Positions 1 through 7,499 of a stretch of 11,635 nucleotides of DNA are shown here, piece by piece. This stretch comes from Bacillota bacterium (GTDB lineage: Bacteria; Bacillota_A; Clostridia; DSM-8532): assembly GCA_023424865.1 (NCBI GenBank), contig JAFADM010000589.1, positions 1 through 11,635 of the forward strand. The letters run 5' to 3'. A program made the translations under genes and the position numbers. Every line of letters starts with the position of its first letter. The stretch's first letter is position 1. The notes below the pieces were generated by a model. The model saw nothing but the letters and a program-made list of their open reading frames with translations, was not told where the DNA came from and did not search any database.

Positions 1-20
1 GGAAATTATTTTAATTTTGC

Positions 21-27
21 GGAGGTG
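21..27 (+). promoter_or_regulatory. Shine-Dalgarno of infC that decides an AUU start
   Basis: GGAGGTG lies here and its GGAGG core ends 8 nt before the ATT codon at 34. The only conventional start nearby is the GTG at 25, which is part of this same Shine-Dalgarno and so cannot be the start it serves. The position fits initiation at ATT 34. The infC leader (in Firmicutes often an L20-responsive leader) would lie upstream of the window and cannot be seen. Confidence 0.8.
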
Positions 28-33
28 TTCTCT

Positions 34-549
34 ATTAGCAAGGATCATGTTCAGATCAATTCACAAATTCGGGACAAAGAGGTAAGGCTCATTGATTCGG
101 ATGGCGCAATGATTGGCATCGTTACAGCCAGAGAAGCTCAGCTCAAAGCTAACGAAAAAGAGCTGGATCTGGTTAAAATCTCGCCTAATGCAAATCCGCC
201 CGTGTGTAAAATCATGGATTACGGCAAGTTCCTCTATGAACAAAACAAGCGGGAGAAAGAAGCCAAGAAAAAACAAACCATCATAGAAGTCAAGGAGCTC
301 CGGCTTTCTGCGAAGATTGAAGAGCATGATTTCAGCTTTAAAGCGCGCAACGCCATGAAGTTCCTGGAGGAAGGCGACAAGGTTAAAATATCCATCCGCT
401 TCAGAGGCCGTGAAATCAGCTATGCGGCAATTGGCCGCGAGGTTCTTGAAAAGTTTGCCGATACCGTTAAGGAATTCGGCAAGGTTGAAAAACCGCCCGT
501 CATGGAAGGCAGAACACTGTCCATGATCTTGGTGCCCAATAAAAAATAA
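34..549 (+). CDS. infC: Translation initiation factor IF-3, AUU start
   Basis: IF3 binds the 30S subunit, blocks premature 50S joining and monitors initiator tRNA and start-codon choice. The 171-residue product has the normal bacterial length. Its N-terminal domain carries the family segments REVRLID-like (KEVRLIDSDG) and PNANPPVCKIMDYGKF. A Lys/Glu-rich linker follows (QNKREKEAKKKQ), then the C-terminal domain with KELRLSAKIEEHDF, FLEEGDKVKISIRFRGRE and a GRTLSMILVP end. The start is taken as ATT at 34, giving (I/M)SKDHVQINSQIR, which lines up with the MSKD start known in bacilli. AUU initiation is the classic basis of infC autoregulation, because IF3 discriminates against its own start codon. 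It is the first visible gene of infC-rpmI-rplT, 24 nt before rpmI. Identity is certain; the start is very likely. Confidence 0.96.
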   Translation: MSKDHVQINSQIRDKEVRLIDSDGAMIGIVTAREAQLKANEKELDLVKISPNANPPVCKIMDYGKFLYEQNKREKEAKKKQTIIEVKELRLSAKIEEHDFSFKARNAMKFLEEGDKVKISIRFRGREISYAAIGREVLEKFADTVKEFGKVEKPPVMEGRTLSMILVPNKK

Positions 550-573
550 TACTTTGAGGGAGGTTAAGCACCC

Positions 574-771
574 ATGCAGAAGCTTAAGACGCATAGTGGT
601 TCCAAAAAGAGATTCAAGCTCACAGGAACCGGCAAGGTTAAAAGAACAAAATCCAATAAGAACCATATTTTGACCAAAAAGTCCACGAAGCGTAAAAGAG
701 GTCTTCGTAAAGGCGCCATCGCCGATGATACCAACGCAGCAACCATTAAGAAGATGCTGCCCTACGCATAA
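574..771 (+). CDS. rpmI: 50S ribosomal protein L35 (bL35)
   Basis: L35 is a small, very basic protein of the large subunit that binds 23S rRNA. The 65-residue product has the usual length. It starts [20 protein letters not shown], contains the Lys/Arg-rich middle ([22 protein letters not shown]) and ends in a KKMLPYA-type tail, all typical of the family. A GGGAGG ribosome binding site lies at 558-563, 10 nt before the ATG. It sits between infC and rplT, the conserved bacterial order, and is separated from rplT by only 22 nt, so the three are almost certainly cotranscribed. In bacteria studied, the operon is repressed by L20 binding its own mRNA. No unusual residues were seen. Confidence 0.98.
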   Translation: MQKLKTHSGSKKRFKLTGTGKVKRTKSNKNHILTKKSTKRKRGLRKGAIADDTNAATIKKMLPYA

Positions 772-793
772 TGATTTGAGAGAGGTGTAAACA

Positions 794-1138
794 ATGGCAA
801 GAGTAAAAGGCGGTGTCCGCACACGCAAAAGACATAAGAAAATACTCAAGCTTGCCAAAGGCTATTTTGGCGCAAAAAGCAAGCTTTATAGAATTGCCAA
901 TCAGGCAGTAATGAAGTCCCTCAACTACGCATTCAGGGACAGAAAGGCTAAGAAGCGTGAGTTCAGAAGACTCTGGATTGCCCGTATCAATGCGGCTGCC
1001 CGCATTAACGGCATTTCCTACAGCAAGCTTATGAACGCGCTGAAGAAGGCCGGTATTACCCTTAACCGCAAAATTTTGGCCGACATGGCTGTAAATGATG
1101 CCCAGGGCTTTAAGGCACTGGTTGAAAAAGTGAGATAA
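794..1138 (+). CDS. rplT: 50S ribosomal protein L20 (bL20)
   Basis: L20 is an early-assembly 23S rRNA-binding protein and the known autogenous repressor of this operon. The 114-residue product has a typical length (family about 117-119). It begins [23 protein letters not shown], followed by [20 protein letters not shown] and the globular C-terminal domain ([37 protein letters not shown]). The basic N-terminal extension is the part that threads into rRNA in known structures. The ribosome binding site AGAGGTG at 781-787 lies 6 nt before the ATG. It is the last gene of the operon: a hairpin and T-tract begin 12 nt after the stop codon. Confidence 0.98.
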   Translation: MARVKGGVRTRKRHKKILKLAKGYFGAKSKLYRIANQAVMKSLNYAFRDRKAKKREFRRLWIARINAAARINGISYSKLMNALKKAGITLNRKILADMAVNDAQGFKALVEKVR

Positions 1139-1150
1139 GAAAATCACTGC

Positions 1151-1218
1151 TCCCTCTGTCAGGAAGGCTTACGGTTTCCCGTATCTTCTCCAGTCAGAGG
1201 GACTTTTCATATTTTTTT
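1151..1218 (+). terminator. Rho-independent terminator after rplT
   Basis: An outer 8-bp stem pairs TCCCTCTG (1151-1158) with CAGAGGGA (1195-1202). It encloses a small inner hairpin TACGG-TTTC-CCGTA (1170-1183). TTTT follows at 1204-1207 and a 7-T run at 1212-1218. The position just behind rplT supports termination of the ribosomal operon. The T-run lies only about 7 nt before the next gene's ribosome binding site, so leakage would feed the methyltransferase gene. Confidence 0.8.
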
Positions 1219-1237
1219 GTGTTCAGGAGTTTTGTAA

Positions 1238-2044
1238 ATGGCCATAACCCGTATTACTTCCGCAGCTAATCCCATACTGAAAACGGTAAAAAGCCTTAAG
1301 GATAAAAAGGGGAGGAAGGAAGCCTCGGCCTTTTTGATGGAGGGCTTACGGCTTGTAGACGACGGTGTGTCGGCAGGGGCGGATATTCTGTACTTTGTGG
1401 CCTCCGACGGATTTATGGCAAAAAGTGCTGGACTGCCTGACGCTATCACTACGCTTTTAAATACCCGAACCGGTTATCAGGTACCCGATGAGCTGATGAT
1501 CCGCCTGTCGGATACGGATTCCCCCCAGGGTATTATGGCAGTGGCGGCATTTCCCCAAATCGATCGCCACGCAGTTTTTGAAAAAACCGGCAGATACATT
1601 GTTATGGAAGCGGTACAGGATCCCGGAAATGTGGGGACCATCATCCGAACGGCTGATGCCTGTGGTTTTGAGGCTGTTCTTATGGATGGCCGCTGTGCTG
1701 ATCCCTACCAGCCCAAGGTGGTACGTGCAACCATGGGATCTTTATTCAGGCTGCCGGTCGTTTTGACAGAAAACCTGATGGATAGTCTTTTTTCCCTCAA
1801 AAAAAACGGCATCCCTCTGGCCGCCGCTCATCTCTCACTTGGAAAAACCTGCTGGGAAGCAGATCTTGGCGGTTCTCTGGCCCTCATAGTGGGCAATGAG
1901 GCTAACGGCCTTTCGGAGGAAGTTGCCAATTTGGCCGATCGGCCTGTCCGTATCCCTATGCTGGGAAAAACAGAGTCTCTTAACGCAGCTTCTGCCGCCG
2001 CTATTTTGCTTTATGAAAGCATGCGTCAGAAAAGTTTGCGGTAA
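1238..2044 (+). CDS. SpoU/TrmH-family RNA 2'-O-ribose methyltransferase
   Basis: A SPOUT-class enzyme that transfers a methyl group from S-adenosylmethionine to a ribose 2'-OH of rRNA or tRNA; the exact target cannot be read from sequence. The N-terminal part (about residues 1-100) matches a SpoU substrate-binding domain, with the EASAFLMEGLRLVDDGV segment. The C-terminal knotted domain has all three SpoU motifs. Motif 1 is QDPGNVGTIIRTADACGF (Asn131, Arg137). Motif 2 is IVGNEANGLSEE (Asn220, Glu221). Motif 3 is GKTESLNAASAAA (Ser247-Leu248-Asn249). At 268 residues it has the usual size for the YsgA/RlmB-like group. The ATG at 1238 has AGGAG at 1225-1229, 8 nt upstream. It lies behind the rplT terminator, a neighbourhood consistent with ribosome maturation. 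It may be transcribed by readthrough, since no convincing promoter is visible in the 99 nt between rplT and this gene. Confidence 0.93.
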   Translation: MAITRITSAANPILKTVKSLKDKKGRKEASAFLMEGLRLVDDGVSAGADILYFVASDGFMAKSAGLPDAITTLLNTRTGYQVPDELMIRLSDTDSPQGIMAVAAFPQIDRHAVFEKTGRYIVMEAVQDPGNVGTIIRTADACGFEAVLMDGRCADPYQPKVVRATMGSLFRLPVVLTENLMDSLFSLKKNGIPLAAAHLSLGKTCWEADLGGSLALIVGNEANGLSEEVANLADRPVRIPMLGKTESLNAASAAAILLYESMRQKSLR

Positions 2045-2045
2045 A

Positions 2046-2078
2046 TATGGGGAATTTTACCCATAAACCTGGGGTTTA
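2046..2078 (+). other. Two adjacent small stem-loops after the methyltransferase gene
   Basis: TATGGG (2046-2051) pairs with CCCATA (2060-2065) around an 8-nt loop. TAAACC (2064-2069) pairs with GGTTTA (2073-2078) around TGG. The second stem begins inside the end of the first, so they compete at 2 nt. No T-run follows, so they are poor candidates for an intrinsic terminator. They could be an mRNA 3'-end structure or a protein-binding palindrome. Confidence 0.35.
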
Positions 2079-2142
2079 AGCGTATTTGCAGATGAAAATA
2101 TATCTAAAAAACGGGGTATACTAGTCCTGATTCTTTTATGAT

Positions 2143-2160
2143 TGGACAAAGATGGACAAA
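2143..2160 (+). repeat. Tandem TGGACAAA repeat, 10-bp period, upstream of the gap promoter
   Basis: TGGACAAA occurs at 2143-2150 and again at 2153-2160, exactly one helical turn apart. The pair ends 15 bp before the -35 element of gap. The first copy can also pair with CTTTGGTCC (2165-2173) with one bulge. Such phasing is typical of a regulator site. The repeat does not match the published CggR operator or CcpA cre consensus as I know them, so the factor is unknown. Confidence 0.4.
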
Positions 2161-2175
2161 TTTTCTTTGGTCCCC

Positions 2176-3275
<1,100 letters not shown>

Positions 3276-3287
3276 TTAAAGCTGAAT

Positions 3288-3347
3288 GGCCAAGGTGTGC
3301 ATCTTAAGTCCGCACTGGGTGTAAGCCTTAAGATGCCGCCTAAGGCC
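3288..3347 (+). other. Long stem-loop in the gap 3' region
   Basis: GCATCTTAAG (3299-3308) pairs perfectly with CTTAAGATGC (3327-3336) around an 18-nt loop. The stem extends outward imperfectly: 3293-3297 with 3337-3341 past a bulged T, then GGCC 3288-3291 with GGCC 3344-3347. It starts 12 nt after the gap stop codon. No T-run follows, so it is more likely an mRNA-stabilising or processing structure than a terminator. Confidence 0.6.
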
Positions 3348-3370
3348 TCAATTCATAAATGAAAAGATCA

Positions 3371-3423
3371 GGGGCGCCGAGCCCCGGAACTTTTAGACGG
3401 TTTTGCATCAGCAAAGGGCTGTC
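3371..3423 (+). other. Two further hairpins between gap and its terminator
   Basis: GGGGC (3371-3375) pairs with GCCCC (3381-3385) over a 5-nt loop. TTTTGC (3401-3406) pairs with GCAAAG (3411-3416) over ATCA, with GAC 3396-3398 able to meet GTC 3421-3423. Together with the structures on either side, they fill nearly all of the non-coding 3276-3456 with hairpins. The rest of the gap-pgk spacer holds only the terminator, the pgk promoter and its leader. Confidence 0.45.
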
Positions 3424-3430
3424 AAATGAA

Positions 3431-3456
3431 AAGGAGCGGCTTTAAGCCGCTCTTTT
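3431..3456 (+). terminator. Rho-independent terminator of gap
   Basis: GAGCGGC (3434-3440) pairs perfectly with GCCGCTC (3446-3452) over TTTAA, followed by TTTT (3453-3456). A-rich sequence on the 5' side can extend the stem by A-U and G-U pairs. It ends transcription about 160-180 nt after the gap stop codon, upstream of a separate pgk promoter. Confidence 0.9.
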
Positions 3457-3496
3457 CAATATATTTTAAATTTAACCCACCCAAAATGGAATTATG

Positions 3497-3526
3497 TTGA
3501 AAAATATTCGAAAAATAAGGTAAACT
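3497..3526 (+). promoter_or_regulatory. Candidate promoter of pgk-tpiA-gpmI
   Basis: TTGAAA (3497-3502) and TAAACT (3521-3526) are separated by 18 bp. TATAAA lies at 3526-3531 but is too far from this -35. The -35 matches the one at gap. It lies between the gap terminator and pgk, giving a leader of roughly 70 nt. The -10 box is only moderate, so the exact start is uncertain. Confidence 0.55.
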
Positions 3527-3604
3527 ATAAAGGGTCCATGCCTTGATTTTGGAGTGTGGACTATTCTTATTATTTGAATCTGCACAGAAGGAGTGGAGAT
3601 TGTT

Positions 3605-4798
3605 ATGAGCATGAAGAACAAAAAAACAATTTCAGACATCAATGTTAATGGGAAACGCGTGATAGCACGGGTGGATTTTAACGTACCTTTGGATTCCGCA
3701 GGCAATGTAACCGATGATAAGCGTATTGTGGGGGCTCTTCCCACTATCAGGTATATTATTGAAAATGGAGGCAAGCTCATTCTGGTATCTCACCTTGGCC
3801 GTCCCAAGAACGGACCCGAAGCCAAGTTCAGCATGAAGCCCGCTGCCGACAGACTCAGCCAGCTTCTTGGCAAGCCCGTGGTTCTGGCAGCCGATGTTAT
3901 CGGCCCTGACGCCAAAGCAAAGGCCGCCGCTCTTAAGGAAGGCGAGATTCTGATGCTTGAAAATGTACGCTTCCACAAGGAAGAGGAAAAGAACAATCCC
4001 GATTTTGCCAAGGAACTTGCAAGCCTGGCCGACATCTATGTTAATGATGCTTTCGGCACCGCTCACAGAGCTCATGCTTCCACAGCCGGCCTGGCGGATT
4101 ATCTGCCTGCCGTATGCGGTTACCTTATTCAGAAAGAGCTGGAATTCATGGGAACCGCCCTTGAAAATCCTGCAAGGCCTTTCGTTGCTATTCTTGGCGG
4201 AGCAAAGGTTTCCGACAAGATAAGCGTCATTGAAAACCTCCTTGAGAAGGTGGACACGCTTATTGTAGGCGGCGGTATGGCCTATACCTTCTTAAAGTCC
4301 CAGGGCTATGGCATCGGTAATTCCATTTGTGAAATGGACAAGCTTGATCTTGCTAAGAGCCTCCTTGAAAAAGCCAAGGCCAAAGGCGTCAGCCTTCTTC
4401 TGCCGGTTGACAATGTGGCAGCCAAGGAATACAAAGCGGACAGCGAGTCCAAGGTGCTCTCCTCGGATAATATTCCTGATGGCTGGATGGGCCTGGATAT
4501 CGGTCCTAAAACCATTGAGATTTTCGCCAAAGCGGTAAGAGATGCAAAAACCGTTGTCTGGAATGGCCCCATGGGTGTTTTTGAGTTTGAGCAGTTTGCC
4601 GTAGGCACCAAAAAGATCGCACAGGCTCTGGCTGATTCCGACGCCATATCCATTGTTGGCGGCGGTGATTCGGCAGCAGCGGTTGAACTTTTGGGCTTTG
4701 CCGATAAAATAACCCATATTTCCACCGGAGGCGGCGCTTCCCTTGAGTTCCTCGAAGGTAAGGAGCTTCCCGGTATTGCCGTACTCAACGAGAGATAA
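3605..4798 (+). CDS. pgk: Phosphoglycerate kinase
   Basis: Transfers a phosphate from 1,3-bisphosphoglycerate to ADP, giving 3-phosphoglycerate and ATP. The 397-residue product has standard length with two Rossmann-like lobes. The N-lobe carries the substrate loop [10 protein letters not shown] (Arg22, Asp24, Asn26), the HLGRPK motif from His63, [11 protein letters not shown] and [13 protein letters not shown]. The C-lobe carries [25 protein letters not shown] and the nucleotide-binding GGGDSAAA (Asp355), ending with [14 protein letters not shown]. The start is ATG 3605 (MSMKNKK), with AAGGAG and GTGGAG upstream; ATG 3611 is a less well-placed alternative. It heads the probable pgk-tpiA-gpmI operon, 32 nt before tpiA. 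Confidence 0.98.
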   Translation: MSMKNKKTISDINVNGKRVIARVDFNVPLDSAGNVTDDKRIVGALPTIRYIIENGGKLILVSHLGRPKNGPEAKFSMKPAADRLSQLLGKPVVLAADVIGPDAKAKAAALKEGEILMLENVRFHKEEEKNNPDFAKELASLADIYVNDAFGTAHRAHASTAGLADYLPAVCGYLIQKELEFMGTALENPARPFVAILGGAKVSDKISVIENLLEKVDTLIVGGGMAYTFLKSQGYGIGNSICEMDKLDLAKSLLEKAKAKGVSLLLPVDNVAAKEYKADSESKVLSSDNIPDGWMGLDIGPKTIEIFAKAVRDAKTVVWNGPMGVFEFEQFAVGTKKIAQALADSDAISIVGGGDSAAAVELLGFADKITHISTGGGASLEFLEGKELPGIAVLNER

Positions 4799-4830
4799 TA
4801 AACCACAAATAGAGAAGTGAGGCTGTAAAA

Positions 4831-5583
4831 ATGAGTAAACGTGTCATTATGGCTGCCGGGAACTGGAAAATGAACAAAACTCCCGGAGAAGCCGTAGAAT
4901 TTGTAAAAGGTCTGAAAGAAATTGCAAAGGACAGCACCACCGAAGTGGTTGTGGGTGTTCCTTTTGTAAGCATCCCCGGTGTGCTGGAGGCCGTTGCGGG
5001 CTCCAAGGTTAAGGTTGCTGCTCAGAATGTTCACTGGGAAGCAAACGGCGCTTTCACCGGTGAAATTTCCACCGGAATGCTTAAGGAACTGGGCGTGGAA
5101 TATGTTATTATCGGCCATTCCGAACGCCGTGAATATTTTGGCGAAACCAATGAGATGATTAACAAGAAAGCCCGTGCCATTCTTGATGCGGGACTTTTGC
5201 CCATCATCTGCTGCGGTGAATCCTTAACTCAAAGGGAACAGGGCGTTACCGCCGAGCACGTACGCTACCAGCTTAAGGTGGCATTCCTGGGGCTTTCCAA
5301 GGAAGAAGCCGTAAAATCCGTTATTGCTTACGAGCCCATCTGGGCTATCGGTACCGGCAAAACCGCTTCCGACGAGCAGGCTGAAGAGGTTTGCGCGCTT
5401 ATCCGCAAGCTTGTTGCAGAGCTTTATGATGAAGCCACAGCCGAAGCCGTAAGAATTTTATACGGCGGCAGCGTAAATGCCGGAAACGCAAAATCACTGT
5501 TCGGTATGGCTAATATCGACGGTGGCCTCGTAGGCGGCGCCAGCCTGAAGCTGGATGCTTTCGAGAAAATTGTTAACTTTTGA
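4831..5583 (+). CDS. tpiA: Triosephosphate isomerase
   Basis: Interconverts dihydroxyacetone phosphate and glyceraldehyde 3-phosphate as a TIM-barrel enzyme. The 250-residue length is standard. Catalytic residues are all present: Asn11 and Lys13 in AAGNWKMN, His96 in IIGHSERR, and Glu168 in AYEPIWAIGTGKTA, which also holds the flexible loop 6. The phosphate-binding segments LYGGSVNAGN and GGLVGGASL are intact near the C-terminus. The ATG follows a GTGAGG ribosome binding site at about 4816-4821. The 32-nt gap after pgk with no terminator supports cotranscription. A very stable hairpin starts about 25 nt after the stop codon. Confidence 0.98.
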   Translation: MSKRVIMAAGNWKMNKTPGEAVEFVKGLKEIAKDSTTEVVVGVPFVSIPGVLEAVAGSKVKVAAQNVHWEANGAFTGEISTGMLKELGVEYVIIGHSERREYFGETNEMINKKARAILDAGLLPIICCGESLTQREQGVTAEHVRYQLKVAFLGLSKEEAVKSVIAYEPIWAIGTGKTASDEQAEEVCALIRKLVAELYDEATAEAVRILYGGSVNAGNAKSLFGMANIDGGLVGGASLKLDAFEKIVNF

Positions 5584-5607
5584 TGCCTGACAAAGGCTTC
5601 TAAACAA

Positions 5608-5660
5608 TTGAGGCGCCGCCTCTTCCCGGCCCGAACCGGCGGGGAGAGGCGGCGCCTCAG
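5608..5660 (+). other. Very stable 19-bp stem-loop between tpiA and gpmI
   Basis: The arm 5609-5627 pairs base for base with 5641-5659, with only one G-U wobble (5624/5644). An added U-G closes 5608/5660, and GCC 5629-5631 can pair with GGC 5638-5640 in the loop. The arms are GC-rich and contain the palindromic core GGCGCC. No T-run follows, so it is not a standard terminator. It may protect or define an mRNA end, or partly attenuate gpmI expression. It could also be a dispersed palindromic repeat, which one window cannot show. Confidence 0.75.
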
Positions 5661-5699
5661 GGCATAGCCCGAGAAAATATCACCTGAGCCCCTCGGGCT
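5660..5699 (+). other. Competing pairings in the gpmI leader
   Basis: AGCCCGAG (5666-5673) pairs with CTCGGGCT (5692-5699) over 18 nt. Alternatives use the same bases: GGGC (5660-5663) with GCCC (5667-5670), and AGCCC (5687-5691) with GGGCT (5695-5699). CTCAGG (5656-5661) with CCTGAG (5683-5688) would disrupt the large upstream stem. The region ends 12 nt before the gpmI ribosome binding site. Mutually exclusive stems suggest, but do not prove, a regulatory leader. Confidence 0.4.
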
Positions 5700-5726
5700 T
5701 CGGTGCCTATAAGGAGTGATAGAACA

Positions 5727-7367
5727 ATGCTAAAAAAACATGGACATCCGGCCTGCGAGGGACCTGTTGTTATTATTGTCATGGATGGAGTAGGTATTAC
5801 CGAAACAACCGAAGGCAATGCCGTATTCTCCAGCTATAAACCCCAGCTGGACAAACTGATGCAGGAAAATCCCTATACGCTGCTCAAGGCCCACGGTAAG
5901 GCGGTGGGGCTGCCCAGCGATGATGATATGGGAAATTCAGAGGTTGGACACAACGCTATTGGTGCCGGCCAGGTTTACGCCCAGGGAGCCAAGCTTGTCA
6001 GCGAGGCCATCCAGGCCGGAACCCTTTTCCAGGGAAAGGGCTGGCAGCAGGTACGCAGCAACGCGGTGGAAAAGGAATCCACACTTCACTTTATCGGACT
6101 TTTCAGCGACGGTAACGTTCATTCCCACATTGACCACTTAAAGGCTCTTATTAAAAAGGCAAAGGAAGAGGGCATAAAAAAAGTACGCGTCCACATTCTT
6201 CTGGACGGTCGTGACGTAGGTGAAACCTCCGCTCTGGACTATGTGCTGCCTTTCGAAGACTTCCTTACATCCTTAAAAAGCGCCGACTTCGACGCTAAAA
6301 TCGCCAGTGGCGGCGGACGCATGAACATAACCATGGATCGTTACGAAGCAGACTGGAGCATGGTTGAGAGAGGCTGGAAAATTCACGTTCTGGGAGAGGG
6401 AAGACTGTTTTCCTCAACACAGGAGGCCATAGAAACCATACGTCGTGAAACCTCCGCCATCGATCAGGATCTGGCCCCCTTCGTTATAGGTGAGAACGAC
6501 AAGCCCATAGGAACCATTGAAGATGATGACAGCGTGATATTCTTCAATTTCCGCGGCGACCGTGCCATTGAAATCAGCCGTGCTTTTGAAGAAACGGACT
6601 TTAATGTTTTTGACCGGGTGCGGGCTCCCAAGGTAACCTACGCAGGCATGCTGGAATATGACGGAGACCTCCACATTCCCAGCCGCTTTCTGGTTAATCC
6701 TCCTTCCATCAAGCACACTATGGGTGAATACCTGGCTAAAACCGGTGTTTCCCAGCTTGCCATTTCCGAGACACAGAAATACGGCCATGTGACTTATTTC
6801 TGGAACGGCAATAACAGCGGCAAATTTGATGAAAAGCTTGAAACCTATGTGGAAATTCCCTCGGATGTTATTCCCTTTGAACAGCGTCCCTGGATGAAGG
6901 CTGCCGAGATAACGGACAAGCTTATCGAGCTTCTCCGGACAGGCAAGTATAAGTCTGTCAGAGTGAATTTCCCCAATGGCGATATGGTTGGTCATACCGG
7001 TAATTATCAGGCAGCTCGAGTGGCTGTGGAAACCGTGGATCTTTGCCTGGGACGCCTCCTTCCCGTTATCGAAAAGCTGGGCGGTATCCTTCTTATCACA
7101 GCAGATCATGGCAATGCCGACGAAATGTATGAGCTGGATAAAGCCGGAAAGGCCAAAAAAGGCCAGAGCGGCAAGTTCAAGGCCAAAACAAGCCATACCC
7201 TGAGCAAAGTGCCCTTCATCATTTTTGATAAGAGCGGCAAGGTTTCTTACAAGCTCAAAGAAGGCGAATTCGGCCTGGCCAACATCGCAGCTACCACTGT
7301 GAATCTTCTTGGCTATGAAGCGCCTGATATTTGGGAAAAGAGCATGATTGAATATGTCGAGGCTTGA
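5727..7367 (+). CDS. gpmI: 2,3-bisphosphoglycerate-independent phosphoglycerate mutase
   Basis: Converts 3-phosphoglycerate to 2-phosphoglycerate through a phosphoserine intermediate, using two metal ions (usually Mn2+). It belongs to the alkaline phosphatase fold. Metal and catalytic residues are visible: Asp20 in IVMDGVG, nucleophile Ser71 in DDMGNSEVGHNAIGAG, Asp419 and His423 in NGDMVGHTGN, Asp460 and His461 in TADHGNADEM, and His490 in TSHTLSKVP. The middle phosphotransferase domain contains HILLDGRDV and ASGGGRMNITMDRYEADW. At 546 residues it is about 35 longer than common bacterial forms near 511. Part of the excess is a Lys/Gly-rich stretch between NADEM and SHTL (residues about 465-488). 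The start is ATG 5727 with AAGGAG at 5711-5716. It is the last gene of the pgk-tpiA-gpmI group. Confidence 0.97.
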   Translation: MLKKHGHPACEGPVVIIVMDGVGITETTEGNAVFSSYKPQLDKLMQENPYTLLKAHGKAVGLPSDDDMGNSEVGHNAIGAGQVYAQGAKLVSEAIQAGTLFQGKGWQQVRSNAVEKESTLHFIGLFSDGNVHSHIDHLKALIKKAKEEGIKKVRVHILLDGRDVGETSALDYVLPFEDFLTSLKSADFDAKIASGGGRMNITMDRYEADWSMVERGWKIHVLGEGRLFSSTQEAIETIRRETSAIDQDLAPFVIGENDKPIGTIEDDDSVIFFNFRGDRAIEISRAFEETDFNVFDRVRAPKVTYAGMLEYDGDLHIPSRFLVNPPSIKHTMGEYLAKTGVSQLAISETQKYGHVTYFWNGNNSGKFDEKLETYVEIPSDVIPFEQRPWMKAAEITDKLIELLRTGKYKSVRVNFPNGDMVGHTGNYQAARVAVETVDLCLGRLLPVIEKLGGILLITADHGNADEMYELDKAGKAKKGQSGKFKAKTSHTLSKVPFIIFDKSGKVSYKLKEGEFGLANIAATTVNLLGYEAPDIWEKSMIEYVEA

Positions 7368-7394
7368 TTTTTAAAAGCTGATAGGTTATTATTT

Positions 7395-7424
7395 AGGCAG
7401 GGAAAAACTTCCTGCCTTTACTTT
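7395..7424 (+). terminator. Probable terminator after gpmI
   Basis: AGGCAGG (7395-7401) pairs with CCTGCCT (7411-7417). AA 7403-7404 with TT 7409-7410 extend the stem past a bulged G, and TTTACTTT follows. It lies 28 nt after the gpmI stop codon. The interrupted T-tract suggests termination may be partial. Confidence 0.65.
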
Positions 7425-7427
7425 GAG

Positions 7428-7469
7428 CCTGAAGCGCTGAAAATCTTGCTTTCAGGGCATAAAAGCCCT
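7428..7469 (+). other. Overlapping hairpins in the ruvX leader
   Basis: CCTGAAGC (7428-7435) pairs with GCTTTCAGG (7448-7456) with one bulge. AGGGC (7454-7458) pairs with GCCCT (7465-7469). They share bases 7454-7456, so full formation of one excludes the other. The spacer 7368-7499 holds only these, the gpmI terminator and the ruvX ribosome binding site; no strong promoter is evident. Confidence 0.35.
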
Positions 7470-7499
7470 TAAGAGAATGAAGCGGAATGTAGGAGCGTT

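Noticed and set aside
61..858. 265-codon open frame on the minus strand opposite infC and rpmI
   Set aside because: It lies antisense to two certain genes and shows no recognisable domain; it is a shadow of codon bias in the real genes.
2117..2122. TATACT as a second -10 box upstream of gap
   Set aside because: No acceptable -35 hexamer lies 16-18 bp upstream.
3359..3445. 28-codon open frame in the gap 3' region, in the position where a GAPDH-associated peptide such as SR1P might be expected
   Set aside because: It has no good ribosome binding site, no resemblance to SR1P, and it runs through two hairpins and ends in the terminator loop.
4306..5118. 270-codon minus-strand frame opposite pgk and tpiA, and a similar one at 6414-7196 opposite gpmI
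   Set aside because: Both are antisense to highly conserved enzymes and have no protein family features.
5608..5660. The large inverted repeat as ends of an insertion sequence or a terminator
   Set aside because: The arms enclose only 13 nt, there is no transposase and no target duplication, and no T-run follows for termination.
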